Shown: piece after piece, positions 18,227-26,864 of the stretch
Layout: each line of letters opens with the position of its first letter
Position numbering within the stretch: position 1 is the stretch's first letter
From: Verrucomicrobiota bacterium
Lineage (GTDB): Bacteria > Verrucomicrobiota > Verrucomicrobiia > Verrucomicrobiales > DEV007
Direction: 5' to 3'
DNA: 34,058 nt
Assembly: GCA_963205275.1 (NCBI GenBank)
Contig: CAUJIH010000038.1
Span: 1-34,058, forward strand
Position numbers and translations under genes: made by a program
The notes under the pieces: model-generated
What the model was told of the DNA's origin: nothing
Databases searched by the model: none
What the model saw: the letters and a program-made list of their open reading frames with translations, nothing else

Positions 18227-18511
18227 ATGAAAGATATTTTTCAGATCCTTGAAACGATCCAGCTAAGTGAGAAGGCAACGATTCTCACGGAGACTGAGAA
18301 CGTCTATGTGTTCAAAGTTGATCCCCGGGCGAACAAGCTGGAGATTAAATACGCTGTTGAAAAGTTGTTCGGAAAGAAGGTGGCAGATGTTCGCACTGCT
18401 AATTACTTCGGCAAGAAGAAACGCGAGCGGCGTGCCGACTTTGGTAGAACGAAACACTGGAAAAAAGCATTCGTACGTCTCGTTGACGGTGAAACGATTG
18501 ACTTGGTATAA
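18227..18511 (+). CDS. rplW: Ribosomal protein L23
   Basis: This protein sits at the exit-tunnel mouth and docks trigger factor and SRP. The 94-residue length is normal. LSEKATILTETENVYVFKV, ANKLEIKYAVEKLFGKKV and the basic KKKRERRADFGRTKHWKKAFV loop are family features. It lies 19 bases after rplD, with AAGAG about 13 bases before the ATG. Confidence 0.97.
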   Translation: MKDIFQILETIQLSEKATILTETENVYVFKVDPRANKLEIKYAVEKLFGKKVADVRTANYFGKKKRERRADFGRTKHWKKAFVRLVDGETIDLV

Positions 18512-18535
18512 CCCTAAAAATACCTCCGCAGAGCC

Positions 18536-19384
18536 ATGGCATTAAAATCCTATCGCCCAATTACCCCACCCAGCCGCTATAAGTTGCACCCCGACTTCGC
18601 GGAGATCACGACGTCTACGCCCGAGAAGAGTCTCTGTAGTCCGAAAAAGAGAAGTGGGGGACGGAATAACAACGGCCGAATCACTTGTCGTCACCGTGGC
18701 GGTGGCCACAAGCGTAAGTATCGTCTGATCGACTTTAAACGATCTCGCCGCGATGAAGTGGCGGAGGTGAAGTCTATCGAGTATGATCCGAATCGTTCTT
18801 CGCATATTGCTCTGATCGAGTATAAGGATGGACAGAAGGCCTACATTCTCGCGCCTCGTGGTGTGGAAGTGGGAACTGAGGTGGTTTCAGGGGAAAAAGC
18901 CCCGATCAAGCCTGGGTGTGCGTTGCCACTCGGGAGTATTCCTACTGGAACGGTGATTCACAACGTCGAATTGACTCCAGGTCGCGGTGGGCAGATTGCT
19001 CGTAGTGCTGGACAGAGCTGCGTATTGGCAAACCGTGAGGGAGATTATGCCCTGTTGAAGCTCCCTTCAGGAGAGATTCGACGCGTTCATGTGAAGTGTT
19101 ATGCGACAGTAGGTACTGTAGGGAATATTCAACATTCGCAAACAATCAGCGCCAAGGCGGGTCGCACTCGTTGGCTAGGGATTCGCCCGACCGTGCGCGG
19201 CATGGCGATGAACCCTGTGGATCATCCGAATGGTGGAGGTGAAGGCAAATCTAAGTCTGGCGGTGGCCGTCAACATCTGAAGAGTCCGTGGGGTCATCCT
19301 AAGGGCTTGAGAACACGACAGAAATACAAGGGCAGCAACAAATTTATCGTCGAGCGACGCAAGGCACGCAAACGTCGTCGCTGA
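18536..19384 (+). CDS. rplB: Ribosomal protein L2
   Basis: This large conserved 50S protein is needed for subunit joining and peptidyl transfer. The protein is 282 residues. The opening [16 protein letters not shown], the [18 protein letters not shown] tract, and [16 protein letters not shown] all match the family. The conserved C-terminal [15 protein letters not shown] contains the histidine near the peptidyl transferase centre. The basic end RRKARKRRR is normal. It follows rplW by 24 bases without a Shine-Dalgarno motif. Confidence 0.98.
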   Translation: MALKSYRPITPPSRYKLHPDFAEITTSTPEKSLCSPKKRSGGRNNNGRITCRHRGGGHKRKYRLIDFKRSRRDEVAEVKSIEYDPNRSSHIALIEYKDGQKAYILAPRGVEVGTEVVSGEKAPIKPGCALPLGSIPTGTVIHNVELTPGRGGQIARSAGQSCVLANREGDYALLKLPSGEIRRVHVKCYATVGTVGNIQHSQTISAKAGRTRWLGIRPTVRGMAMNPVDHPNGGGEGKSKSGGGRQHLKSPWGHPKGLRTRQKYKGSNKFIVERRKARKRRR

Positions 19385-19417
19385 TTTATTGGAAGAGTTT
19401 AACGAGAGAAATATAAT

Positions 19418-19696
19418 ATGAGTCGTTCATTAAAAAAGGGTCCGTTCGTGGACCAGAAACTGCTCGACAAGATCGACGACATGAATGCATCAGGGCAAAA
19501 GCGTCCGATGAAGACGTGGTCACGTCGTTCTATGATTACCCCCGACTTTGTGGGGCACACTTTCTTGGTCCATAATGGAAAGGAATTCAATTCGGTGTTT
19601 GTGACTGAAAATATGGTCGGCCATAAATTGGGAGAGTTCTCGTTCACTCGCAAGTTTGGCGGGCACAGCGGCCACAACCCGAAGATTAAAGGCTAG
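19418..19696 (+). CDS. rpsS: Ribosomal protein S19
   Basis: This 30S head protein pairs with S13. The protein is 92 residues, as usual. [39 protein letters not shown] and [21 protein letters not shown] cover the whole conserved fold. GAGAG lies before the start. Instead of being followed directly by rplV, it is followed by a secreted coiled-coil gene about 80 bases downstream. Confidence 0.98.
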   Translation: MSRSLKKGPFVDQKLLDKIDDMNASGQKRPMKTWSRRSMITPDFVGHTFLVHNGKEFNSVFVTENMVGHKLGEFSFTRKFGGHSGHNPKIKG

Positions 19697-19778
19697 CAGT
19701 AAGCACTCGAGTTACGATGGGGAATTCACAGCCACATCGTCGATCTCCATGGCAGTAGAACTTTCATCAAAACGAATC

Positions 19779-20546
19779 ATGAGGCCTTTTGCAGCCAGTG
19801 TCTGCTTGCTGACGATTCTGTTTGTGAAGCTTGCACCAGCAGAGGATGCCTCTGCGTTGGAAATCCGCGAACTACGGACAGCATTAAAGGCGGCCCAGGA
19901 GGATGCGGGGCAGATGAAGAGGCGTCTAACCGAATCGGAAGCTCAGCGAAAAACTCTGGTTACTAGCTTAAGCGAGGCCGTTCGTGTAGCGGAAGAGCAG
20001 GTTGTCGCCGCTCAAGCCACGGAGTTGAAACTTCAGGCGCTAGGGGTCGATCTTTTTTCACGAGAAGACAACGCGTTCGAGCAGCGTCTACTGAAAGCCA
20101 TTCGTGACCTTGATATCGCCCAGCAAGAGCTGGATCGGAAGAATGCAGCTTTACGTTCATTGAGCGAAGCGTATCTCAAAACCTTGAATGCGAGTGAAAA
20201 GCTTGATGCTGCGAAGCGAGCCGAGGCCGAACGAGCCCTAGCCGCCGCCGACTCGGCCCTTCAGGCCAAGGTGGAAGCCGACGGAGGCTTGGCTGATGTA
20301 GATCGCGCCCATGTGGTGAGTCTCGATGCGGAGATCGGTCTAGTAGTTCTTGATGCTGGTCGCCGGACTGGAGTGAGAATTGGGACTCCGATTCAGGTCT
20401 TACGCGGAGAGCGCACCATTTATACAGCCTTGATAGTCGATGTTCGCGATGGCATCTCTGGTGCCGTATTGCAGGATCGGCTTGCTAACGATGAGGTGCA
20501 AATAGGGGATCGAGTGCGCCTCCTACCCGACAAGCAACAGCTTTAA
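19779..20546 (+). CDS. Secreted coiled-coil protein inserted between rpsS and rplV
   Basis: I chose the ATG at 19779 (255 residues) because it opens a classical signal peptide, MRPFAASVCLLTILFVKLAPA, cleaved before EDA. An ATG at 19749 would add ten residues. After the signal come about 150 residues of helical, Glu/Ala/Leu/Gln-rich sequence with heptad character (LEIRELRTALKAAQED, LDIAQQELDRKNAALR). The last 65 residues are a beta-rich domain (GLVVLDAGRRTGVRIGTPI, VRDGISGAVLQD, VQIGDRVRLLP), like small domains found after coiled coils in other envelope proteins. No enzyme motif is visible. A periplasmic protein here is out of place and would be cotranscribed with ribosomal proteins. Function unknown. 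Confidence 0.85.
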   Translation: MRPFAASVCLLTILFVKLAPAEDASALEIRELRTALKAAQEDAGQMKRRLTESEAQRKTLVTSLSEAVRVAEEQVVAAQATELKLQALGVDLFSREDNAFEQRLLKAIRDLDIAQQELDRKNAALRSLSEAYLKTLNASEKLDAAKRAEAERALAAADSALQAKVEADGGLADVDRAHVVSLDAEIGLVVLDAGRRTGVRIGTPIQVLRGERTIYTALIVDVRDGISGAVLQDRLANDEVQIGDRVRLLPDKQQL

Positions 20547-20570
20547 GTTTTCATACATCTATCCAAAACA

Positions 20571-21251
20571 ATGGACGTCACATCGACCTATAAAAACGCC
20601 AGAATTTCCGCTCGCAAAGCCCGTGATGTGGCTCGGGAGATTCAAGGACTCTCTGCATCATCAGCTCTCGATCTGCTTAATTTTACCCCACGAAAGGGAG
20701 CTCGGCTATTTGCAAAGACGTTGAAGACTGCTCTCGCCGATGCGGAAAATAACTTCGAACTTCCATTGGATCGTCTCTATGTTAAGAGCGCTGTCGTGGG
20801 AGAGGGGGCGACACTTAAGCGCTTTAAGCCGCGCGCGAGGGGCTCTGCGGGACCGATTCGGCGACGCACAAGTCATCTTCGAATCGTTGTTGCGGATGCG
20901 GAGCCGATAGTGGATGAGGTAAAGACAAGCAGAAAAAGGGCTGCTCGAGGAGAGGAAGCTCGGCAAGAAAATTCTGACGCCTCGGGCGAGACACGGCTTG
21001 ACGAAAAGCTCGGAATGGTTTATGACTCTCCCCCCTCTCAGAAAGGCGATCTGAATCAAATCAGTGGACTCACGAAAAAGCACGTTGCGAGGCTTAACAC
21101 CGCTGGAATCTATCTTGTGCAACAGGCTGCGGATTGGAGCGAGTCGAACATCGATAGCGTGGCAACCCTTCTCGAGATCGAAGATCGTGGAGTGGTCGAG
21201 GGCTGGGCTGCTCAGGCAAAGGAGCTGATGACGAGTAGCGAAGTAGAGTGA
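20571..21251 (+). CDS. rplV: Ribosomal protein L22 with a C-terminal helix-hairpin-helix-like domain
   Basis: Residues 1-112 are a complete L22 (YKNARISARKARDVA, FTPRKGARLFAKTLKTA, RFKPRARGSAGPIRRRTSH). That is about the family's whole length of 110. The protein continues to 226 residues. A charged linker (113-157) rich in Arg and Glu leads to a domain at 158-221: GDLNQISGLTKKHVARLNTA, then GIYLVQQAADW, then GWAAQAKELM. This matches the pattern of the HhH domain (DDLxxIxGxGPKLxxxLNxxGI...QIAxW...WxxQAxxL) known from C-termini of some NuoE, L21 and other proteins. The GxGP hairpin is degenerate (SGLT). The tail would lie on the 50S surface. There is no Shine-Dalgarno motif. Confidence 0.95.
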   Translation: MDVTSTYKNARISARKARDVAREIQGLSASSALDLLNFTPRKGARLFAKTLKTALADAENNFELPLDRLYVKSAVVGEGATLKRFKPRARGSAGPIRRRTSHLRIVVADAEPIVDEVKTSRKRAARGEEARQENSDASGETRLDEKLGMVYDSPPSQKGDLNQISGLTKKHVARLNTAGIYLVQQAADWSESNIDSVATLLEIEDRGVVEGWAAQAKELMTSSEVE

Positions 21252-21276
21252 ATCGAAAATTTATTGATAGATTATC

Positions 21277-21996
21277 ATGGGACAAAAAGTACATCCGATC
21301 GGGTTTCGGCTTGCCGTGAGCAAAGACTGGCAATCGCGCTGGTATGCAACGAAGGAGAAGTATGGCGAACACCTTCATGCGGACATCAAGGTGCGGCGTT
21401 ATCTCGAGCAACGGCTCCAAAAGGGCGCTGTGTCACGCATTGTGATCGAACGTGCGTGGAACAGTGTGCGGGTTACGTTGCACACTTCACGTCCTGGGCT
21501 GATCATCGGCAAGCGCGGCCAAGAGATCGATGTCATGACGAATGCAATTGCTCGGATTTGTAGCACGCCTCAAGTAAAGATCGATATTCATGAGATTCGT
21601 CAACCGGAGCTCGATGCTTCTTGGGTAGCGGCCCAAGTGGCTACTCAACTTGAGCGCCGGATTTCATTTCGACGTGCGATGAAGAAGGCGATCAGTACTG
21701 CGATGGATTTCGGGGCAGACGGGATTCGTATTCGATGCGCTGGACGACTCGGAGGAGGTGATATCGCTCGTGCAGAATCATACAGAGAGGGTAAAGTTCC
21801 TCTTCAGACTCTTCGTGTGCCGATTGATTACGGGTTTGTCCAAGCTGAGACGACTTGGGGAATCATTGGAGTGAAAGTGTGGATTACCAAGAAGCTCGAG
21901 ACAGACGAGAAGGCCCCGGTGCGGCGCCAACGTCGTGAGGGGGGTGGACGTGGTGGAGACCACCGTCAGAATCGTAGGGACTCGAATCGCGCCTGA
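21277..21996 (+). CDS. rpsC: Ribosomal protein S3
   Basis: This 30S protein of the mRNA entry channel is 239 residues long. MGQKVHPIGFRLAVSKDW starts the family. The KH motif is in RPGLIIGKRGQEID. RRAMKKAISTAMDFGADGIR and the GRLGGGDIARAESYREGKVPLQTLR stretch form the C-terminal domain. A basic Gly/Arg-rich tail (EGGGRGGDHRQNRRD) ends the protein. It follows rplV by 25 bases. Confidence 0.98.
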   Translation: MGQKVHPIGFRLAVSKDWQSRWYATKEKYGEHLHADIKVRRYLEQRLQKGAVSRIVIERAWNSVRVTLHTSRPGLIIGKRGQEIDVMTNAIARICSTPQVKIDIHEIRQPELDASWVAAQVATQLERRISFRRAMKKAISTAMDFGADGIRIRCAGRLGGGDIARAESYREGKVPLQTLRVPIDYGFVQAETTWGIIGVKVWITKKLETDEKAPVRRQRREGGGRGGDHRQNRRDSNRA

Positions 21997-22047
21997 GAAA
22001 GAGGTGTATATCTGAGATTTTAATTATAAAAAGAGAGGACTACCGCC

Positions 22048-22464
22048 ATGCCGCTAATTCCTAGAAAAGTTAAATTTCGTAAGACTCACCGTGGGAGCCG
22101 TGCCGGTAATGCCGCACGCGGAACCAAAGTAAGCTTCGGCGAATATGGACTCCAGTGCCTTGGGCGTACGTGGATCACCAATCGCCAGATTGAGGCGTGT
22201 CGGATCACGATTAATCGGAGCTTAAAGAGAAGAGGGAAAGTCTGGATTCGAATTTTCCCCCACAAGCCGATTACATCGCGCCCGCCAGAAACCCGGATGG
22301 GTAAAGGTAAAGGACCAGTTTCCGCATGGGTGGCGGTCGTTCGCCCTGGAACTATGCTGTTCGAACTTTCGGGAGTGCCAGAGTCGGCGGCGAAGGAGGC
22401 GTTACGGTTAGCGTCCAACAAGCTCGGGGTACGGTGTCGCTTTGTGGCTCGTGGAGAGCAGTGA
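22048..22464 (+). CDS. rplP: Ribosomal protein L16
   Basis: This late 50S assembly protein near the A-site tRNA is 138 residues long. [66 protein letters not shown] and [10 protein letters not shown] in pieces cover the family. It has one of the few good Shine-Dalgarno motifs of the cluster (GAGAGGA, about seven bases before the ATG). Confidence 0.98.
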   Translation: MPLIPRKVKFRKTHRGSRAGNAARGTKVSFGEYGLQCLGRTWITNRQIEACRITINRSLKRRGKVWIRIFPHKPITSRPPETRMGKGKGPVSAWVAVVRPGTMLFELSGVPESAAKEALRLASNKLGVRCRFVARGEQ

Positions 22465-22499
22465 ATAATTAACAAGTGATCAAATAACCATATTCTTCC

Positions 22500-22703
22500 A
22501 TGGCCAAGAACAAGAAAAATCTGATCGAGTTAAGCACCAGCGAGTTGGCGCGACGAAGAACTGAGCTGAAAGAAGAGGCGCTGATGATGCGCGTCCAGAA
22601 AGAGGCCGGTCAATTAGAGAATCCCTGCCGACTCCGCGTGAATCGACGTGAGATCGCACGTATTGAGACGGTGTTGACCGCTCGCAAGAGTGCTCAAGCC
22701 TGA
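22500..22703 (+). CDS. rpmC: Ribosomal protein L29
   Basis: This small helical 50S protein sits at the tunnel exit. It is 67 residues. LIELSTSELARRRTELKEEA, MRVQKEAGQLENPCRLRVNR and REIARIETVLTAR match the two-helix fold. It lies 35 bases after rplP; no Shine-Dalgarno motif. Confidence 0.95.
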   Translation: MAKNKKNLIELSTSELARRRTELKEEALMMRVQKEAGQLENPCRLRVNRREIARIETVLTARKSAQA

Positions 22704-22754
22704 ATAAATCGACTCGAATAACGAACGTAAGATCCACATTCAATTTTCATAGTA

Positions 22755-23024
22755 ATGAGCGACCAAGAGACCACAAGCGAGCGCGGTGCCCGTAAAACCA
22801 AAGTAGGAATCGTGACATCTGATGCGATGCAGAAAACCATCGTCGTCGAAGTTTTGCGACGCGTGCCGCATCCTCGCTTTCGAAAGATCGTCAAAAAAAC
22901 TACCAAGTTCTTCGCACACGACGAGGAAGGTACTGCTAAGGTAGGGGATCGTGTGCTGATCGAAGAGACGCGTCCGCTGAGCAAGAATAAGCGTTGGACG
23001 CTAAAATCGGTTTTGACACATTGA
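22755..23024 (+). CDS. rpsQ: Ribosomal protein S17
   Basis: This OB-fold 30S protein is 89 residues. KVGIVTSDAMQKTIVVEV, VPHPRFRKIVKKTTKFFAHD, KVGDRVLIEETRPLSKNKRW are the conserved strands. It follows rpmC by 51 bases, with no Shine-Dalgarno motif before the ATG. Confidence 0.97.
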   Translation: MSDQETTSERGARKTKVGIVTSDAMQKTIVVEVLRRVPHPRFRKIVKKTTKFFAHDEEGTAKVGDRVLIEETRPLSKNKRWTLKSVLTH

Positions 23025-23066
23025 TTCTCCCGAAGAAATTTATTCACTAATTACTTTTCAAAAGAT

Positions 23067-23432
23067 ATGATCCAGATGGAATCGCAGGTGCGAGTCGCCG
23101 ATAATACCGGTGCTCGCGTCGCAAAAATGATCGGGGTTCTAGGAACCCGTTCGCGTCACGCGAATATTGGAGATATTGTTACCGCGCACATTCGTGAATC
23201 AATCCCAAGTGCTAGCGTAAAAAAGGGCGATGTTGTTCGAGCTGTTGTCGTGCGGACGTCGGCTCCGATACGCCGACCGGATGGATCTGTGCTGCGTTTC
23301 GATGGCAACGCGATCGTAATTATCGATAAAGATAAGAATCCCCGTGGAACACGGATTTTTGGCCCGGTGGCTCGCGAGCTCCGTGAGAAGAACTTCATGA
23401 AGATCGTCTCCTTGGCGCCGGAAGTTCTTTGA
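23067..23432 (+). CDS. rplN: Ribosomal protein L14
   Basis: This 50S protein lies at the subunit interface. The 121-residue length is standard. [18 protein letters not shown], the [21 protein letters not shown] segment, [19 protein letters not shown] and [20 protein letters not shown] in pieces are canonical. It lies 42 bases after rpsQ. Confidence 0.98.
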   Translation: MIQMESQVRVADNTGARVAKMIGVLGTRSRHANIGDIVTAHIRESIPSASVKKGDVVRAVVVRTSAPIRRPDGSVLRFDGNAIVIIDKDKNPRGTRIFGPVARELREKNFMKIVSLAPEVL

Positions 23433-23466
23433 AACCCTCAGTTATTATTTAGAAGGAAGTGTCAAC

Positions 23467-23706
23467 ATGGCAAAGCGCGTAAAAACTCACGTGAAAAAGA
23501 ATGACAATGTGGTTGTCATTACGGGGAACTACAAAGGCGAAAAGGGAAAAATTCTACAGGTGTTCCCAGAAAAAAGCCAAGTTCTGATCGAAGGAGTGAG
23601 GATGATTAAAAAGCACGCTCGTCCAACTCAGGATAATCCTGAAGGTGGAATTATTGAAAAAGAGGGCCCGATTCATATTTCGAATGTGAGAAAGGTCGAT
23701 GCCTGA
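23467..23706 (+). CDS. rplX: Ribosomal protein L24
   Basis: This 50S assembly initiator is 79 residues, at the short end for the family. [20 protein letters not shown] is the KOW motif; [19 protein letters not shown] and [15 protein letters not shown] follow. AGAAGGA about ten bases before the ATG is a good Shine-Dalgarno motif. Confidence 0.97.
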   Translation: MAKRVKTHVKKNDNVVVITGNYKGEKGKILQVFPEKSQVLIEGVRMIKKHARPTQDNPEGGIIEKEGPIHISNVRKVDA

Positions 23707-23732
23707 AAGTAGAAAGAATTGAGATTAAGGCT

Positions 23733-24290
23733 ATGCAACCTGCACTAAAAACATTTTACAAAGAAAAGATCGCGAAGGAGCTGAAGGAAAAGTTCGGCTA
23801 TGCGAACCCTCACTGTATCCCGAGGCTTGAAAAAATCGTACTCAACGTCGGATTTGGAAAGGCGGAAGATAGAAAGGCGGCGGCTGAAGCCGTAATCGGA
23901 GAGTTAGGAAAGATCACTGGACAGAAAGCTGTTCCGACCCGGGCAAAGACTGCGATCTCAAACTTTCGGCTACACATAGGCGATGTGATCGGGGCGCGTG
24001 TCACGCTTCGCGGCGACCGTATGTGGGAGTTCCTTGATCGTTTTATTAACTTGGCCGCCCCGACGATTCGGGACTTTCGTGGTCTGCCGACCAAATCATT
24101 TGATGGCCGTGGGAATTACACCTGTGGCATATCGGAGCATACGATTTTTCCTGAGATCGAGATTGATAAGGTTTCCCGAAATATGGGATTCGACTTCACG
24201 ATCGTGACTACCTCCGAAACCGATGCGGAGGCACGCGAGTTGCTGACTCTCCTCGGCTTTCCCTTCCGCAAAGTGGGTGCTGCCGCTTAA
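23733..24290 (+). CDS. rplE: Ribosomal protein L5
   Basis: This 5S rRNA-binding protein of the central protuberance is 185 residues. KIAKELKEKFGYANPHCIPRL, KIVLNVGFGKAEDRK, ITGQKAVPTRAKTAISNFRL and IRDFRGLPTKSFDGRGNYT in pieces are conserved. FDFTIVTTSETDAEARELL ends the fold. In many bacteria rpsN follows; here rpsH comes directly, 33 bases downstream. Confidence 0.98.
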   Translation: MQPALKTFYKEKIAKELKEKFGYANPHCIPRLEKIVLNVGFGKAEDRKAAAEAVIGELGKITGQKAVPTRAKTAISNFRLHIGDVIGARVTLRGDRMWEFLDRFINLAAPTIRDFRGLPTKSFDGRGNYTCGISEHTIFPEIEIDKVSRNMGFDFTIVTTSETDAEARELLTLLGFPFRKVGAAA

Positions 24291-24322
24291 CTTTCTTCAA
24301 CGTCTTCTTACCAAGCTTAATT

Positions 24323-24721
24323 ATGGCCGTTCTGTCTGACCCGATATCCGATTTTCTCACTCGCTTTCAAAATGCAGCGAGAGCGAATCAGGAGAAATTT
24401 TCCGCCCCGTACTCGCGGATGAAAGAAGAGATCGCACGCATCCTTAAGGAGGAGGGCTACCTCTGGTCCTATGAGAAGAGCGGCGAAGGAGTGTCCGCTC
24501 AGCTTATTGCAAAGCCTCGCTACGATGGGCGTACTCCAGCTCTGGCTGGGGTGAAGCGAGTGAGTCGTCCCGGCTTGAGACACTACGTTGGGAGTGGTGA
24601 AATTCCGAAAGTACTCGGTGGAATGGGTATCTCCATCATTTCGACTTCGAAAGGTCTGATGGTTGGACATAAAGCCCGGAAGCAGAACATCGGAGGAGAG
24701 CTGCTAGCGCTCGTCTGGTGA
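24323..24721 (+). CDS. rpsH: Ribosomal protein S8
   Basis: This 16S central-domain binder is 132 residues. VLSDPISDFLTRFQNAARA, YSRMKEEIARILKEEGYL, RVSRPGLRHYVGSGEIPKVLGG and the C-terminal GISIISTSKGLMVGHKARK in pieces match S8 throughout. It follows rplE directly, with no Shine-Dalgarno motif. In E. coli S8 is the repressor of the spc operon. Confidence 0.98.
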   Translation: MAVLSDPISDFLTRFQNAARANQEKFSAPYSRMKEEIARILKEEGYLWSYEKSGEGVSAQLIAKPRYDGRTPALAGVKRVSRPGLRHYVGSGEIPKVLGGMGISIISTSKGLMVGHKARKQNIGGELLALVW

Positions 24722-24761
24722 ATCGGTCCGCAGTAACGATAAATTTTAAATTCGAGCCTAC

Positions 24762-25301
24762 ATGTCACGCATTGGTAAACAACAAATCAGCCTTCCGGAT
24801 AAAGTCGAAGTAGAGGTAAGTGGGGGGCGCGATCTCTGTGTCAAGGGACCGAAGGGTCAGCTTCATTGGGTTCTGCCACACGGGATTTCGCTAGAGCAAG
24901 AAGGTGGGAATCTGAGCGTTAGTCGAGATTCCGAGTCGCGCGAATTACGTGCGATGCACGGAACGGCCCGCAGTCTCGTTGCCAACATGGTGCAAGGTGT
25001 CTCTCATGGATTTACAAAGGAGCTCGAGATTGTTGGCGTCGGTTTCCGAGCTGCCGTCAAGGGGAGTCAATTAAATCTGACCCTAGGATACTCGCATCCG
25101 GTGAATCACGATATCCCGGAAGGAATTCGAGTAACGGTCGAGAATAATACAAATATTCGAGTCGAAGGAATTGATAAGCAGTTGGTCGGGCAATTCTCCG
25201 CTGAGGTGAGATCCTATTATCCGCCAGAGCCGTACAAGGGTAAGGGAGTGCATTACAAAGGTGAGAAGATTCGTCGTAAGCAGGGTAAGAGTGTGCGATA
25301 A
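24762..25301 (+). CDS. rplF: Ribosomal protein L6
   Basis: This 50S protein near the sarcin-ricin loop is 179 residues with two L6 repeats. MSRIGKQQISLPDKVEVEV, VKGPKGQLHWVLP, HGTARSLVANMVQGVSHGF and LEIVGVGFRAAVKG are typical. The second repeat ends RSYYPPEPYKGKGVHYKGEK. It lies 40 bases after rpsH. Confidence 0.98.
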   Translation: MSRIGKQQISLPDKVEVEVSGGRDLCVKGPKGQLHWVLPHGISLEQEGGNLSVSRDSESRELRAMHGTARSLVANMVQGVSHGFTKELEIVGVGFRAAVKGSQLNLTLGYSHPVNHDIPEGIRVTVENNTNIRVEGIDKQLVGQFSAEVRSYYPPEPYKGKGVHYKGEKIRRKQGKSVR

Positions 25302-25322
25302 GAGAATACCTTTATTAGAGTT

Positions 25323-25679
25323 ATGAGCAAATACGTTCGAAAACAAACGATCGCCCGACTTCATCGGCGCATTCGTCGGAAGATTTCCGGAACAGCCGCA
25401 AGGCCGAGATTGGCAGTTCATTTTTCCAATCAGCATGTATACGCCCAATTGATCGATGATACATGTGGCAGCACGCTTGCTGCGGCTTCGACGATGGATA
25501 AATCCGTAGCGAATGGAAAGGCAAATCAAGAGTCCGCCGCTAAGGTCGGAGCAGCTTTGGCTGAAAAAGCTAAGTCTGTGAAAATCGAGAGCGTGGTTTT
25601 CGATCGAGGTGGTTTCCCCTATCATGGGAAGGTTAAGGCACTTGCAGATGCGGCTCGGGAGGCGGGTTTAAATTTCTAA
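25323..25679 (+). CDS. rplR: Ribosomal protein L18
   Basis: This 5S rRNA-binding protein is 118 residues. The basic N-terminus [51 protein letters not shown] and [20 protein letters not shown] are conserved. It follows rplF by 21 bases and precedes rpsE by 10. Confidence 0.97.
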   Translation: MSKYVRKQTIARLHRRIRRKISGTAARPRLAVHFSNQHVYAQLIDDTCGSTLAAASTMDKSVANGKANQESAAKVGAALAEKAKSVKIESVVFDRGGFPYHGKVKALADAAREAGLNF

Positions 25680-25689
25680 CATTGAAACT

Positions 25690-26352
25690 ATGAGCGACGA
25701 ACTCAATAACGATAGCCTATCAGGGAAAGCGGAGGCCAAGATCGAGGAGACAGTGGACGGCCTCACTAGTGGTGGCGAAGCTGATGCGGAAGCTCCACAG
25801 CACCTCGATAAGGTGAAGATTGCCGAAGATAGGCTTCGTTCATCCAATCCTCGTCCGCAGCGCGATTCAGAAGAGGATATCTTCGAAAAGGTGGTACACA
25901 TTAATCGATGCTCCAAGGTAGTGAAGGGGGGGCGTCGCTTTAGCTTCAGTGCCCTTGTGGTGAGCGGGGATCGGAAGGGAAATGTTGGATTCGGTTTTGG
26001 TAAGGCTTTGGAAGTATCCGAGTGCATCAATAAGTCGACTGAATCGGCGAAACGTCAGATGATGGCCGTTAATATTACCGAGAATACGATTCCTCATCCA
26101 GTATTGGGCGAGCATGGGGGAGCCAAAGTGCTTCTGATACCAGCATCTCCAGGAACTGGACTCATTGCTGGAGGTGGAGTTCGAGCGGTCGTGGAGGCTG
26201 CAGGAATCAAGGATTTGCTCGCCAAATCAATGGGATCGAACAATCCAGCGAATGTTGTCAAGGCGACATTGCAGGCGCTTGAGCAACTCCGCACGAAGGC
26301 GCAAATTTATGCAGGGCGAGGAAAGCGCCTACCCGAGAAAAAGGCTCTATAA
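25690..26352 (+). CDS. rpsE: Ribosomal protein S5 with an acidic N-terminal extension
   Basis: This 30S protein is important for decoding fidelity. It is 220 residues, compared with about 167 in E. coli. The first 55-60 residues are an added acidic segment rich in Glu, Asp, Ser and Ala. The normal S5 starts near [20 protein letters not shown] (from residue 62). [19 protein letters not shown] and [16 protein letters not shown] form the first domain. [20 protein letters not shown] and [19 protein letters not shown] form the second. A similar acidic tail occurs on S11. rpmD, which often follows rpsE, is absent; rplO is next after 27 bases. Confidence 0.97.
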   Translation: MSDELNNDSLSGKAEAKIEETVDGLTSGGEADAEAPQHLDKVKIAEDRLRSSNPRPQRDSEEDIFEKVVHINRCSKVVKGGRRFSFSALVVSGDRKGNVGFGFGKALEVSECINKSTESAKRQMMAVNITENTIPHPVLGEHGGAKVLLIPASPGTGLIAGGGVRAVVEAAGIKDLLAKSMGSNNPANVVKATLQALEQLRTKAQIYAGRGKRLPEKKAL

Positions 26353-26379
26353 GAGCGTAACCGATATTGAGTTTTACAC

Positions 26380-26826
26380 ATGAAATTACATGAATTGAAG
26401 CCAGCCCCGGGATCCAAGCATCGGCGGCGTCGCGTGGGTCGTGGAGAGAGTTCTGGTCTCGGACGCACTTCGGGTAAAGGAAATAAAGGTCAGAAGGCTC
26501 GTGCTGGAGCCTCGATTCGCCCTGGGTTTGAAGGTGGACAGATGCCTCTGGCGCGCCGTCTTCCGAAAAAAGGTTTTAACAACAATCAATTCAAGGATCA
26601 ATACGCCGTTGTGAACGTCTCATCGCTCGAAGCCAAGTTCTCGGATGGTGATCAGGTAACTGAAGAGAGTCTTCGCTCTGCTGGTCTAGTGAAGGGAAGG
26701 TGGGATGGAATTAAGATTCTGGGCAATGGGGAACTGACTCGAAAGTTAACGGTCAGCGCCGATAAAATATCTACGACTGCCCGAGAGAAGATCGAGAAGG
26801 CTGGCGGAAGTATCGCTGCAGCTTGA
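26380..26826 (+). CDS. rplO: Ribosomal protein L15
   Basis: This 50S assembly protein is 148 residues. [58 protein letters not shown] match the Gly-rich N-terminal half. The C-terminal half has the [19 protein letters not shown] segment typical of the domain. Its stop lies 38 bases before my secY start. Confidence 0.97.
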   Translation: MKLHELKPAPGSKHRRRRVGRGESSGLGRTSGKGNKGQKARAGASIRPGFEGGQMPLARRLPKKGFNNNQFKDQYAVVNVSSLEAKFSDGDQVTEESLRSAGLVKGRWDGIKILGNGELTRKLTVSADKISTTAREKIEKAGGSIAAA

Positions 26827-26864
26827 GCTTATCGCCTTCGAGTCTAACCATTTCAAAGTCTGAG

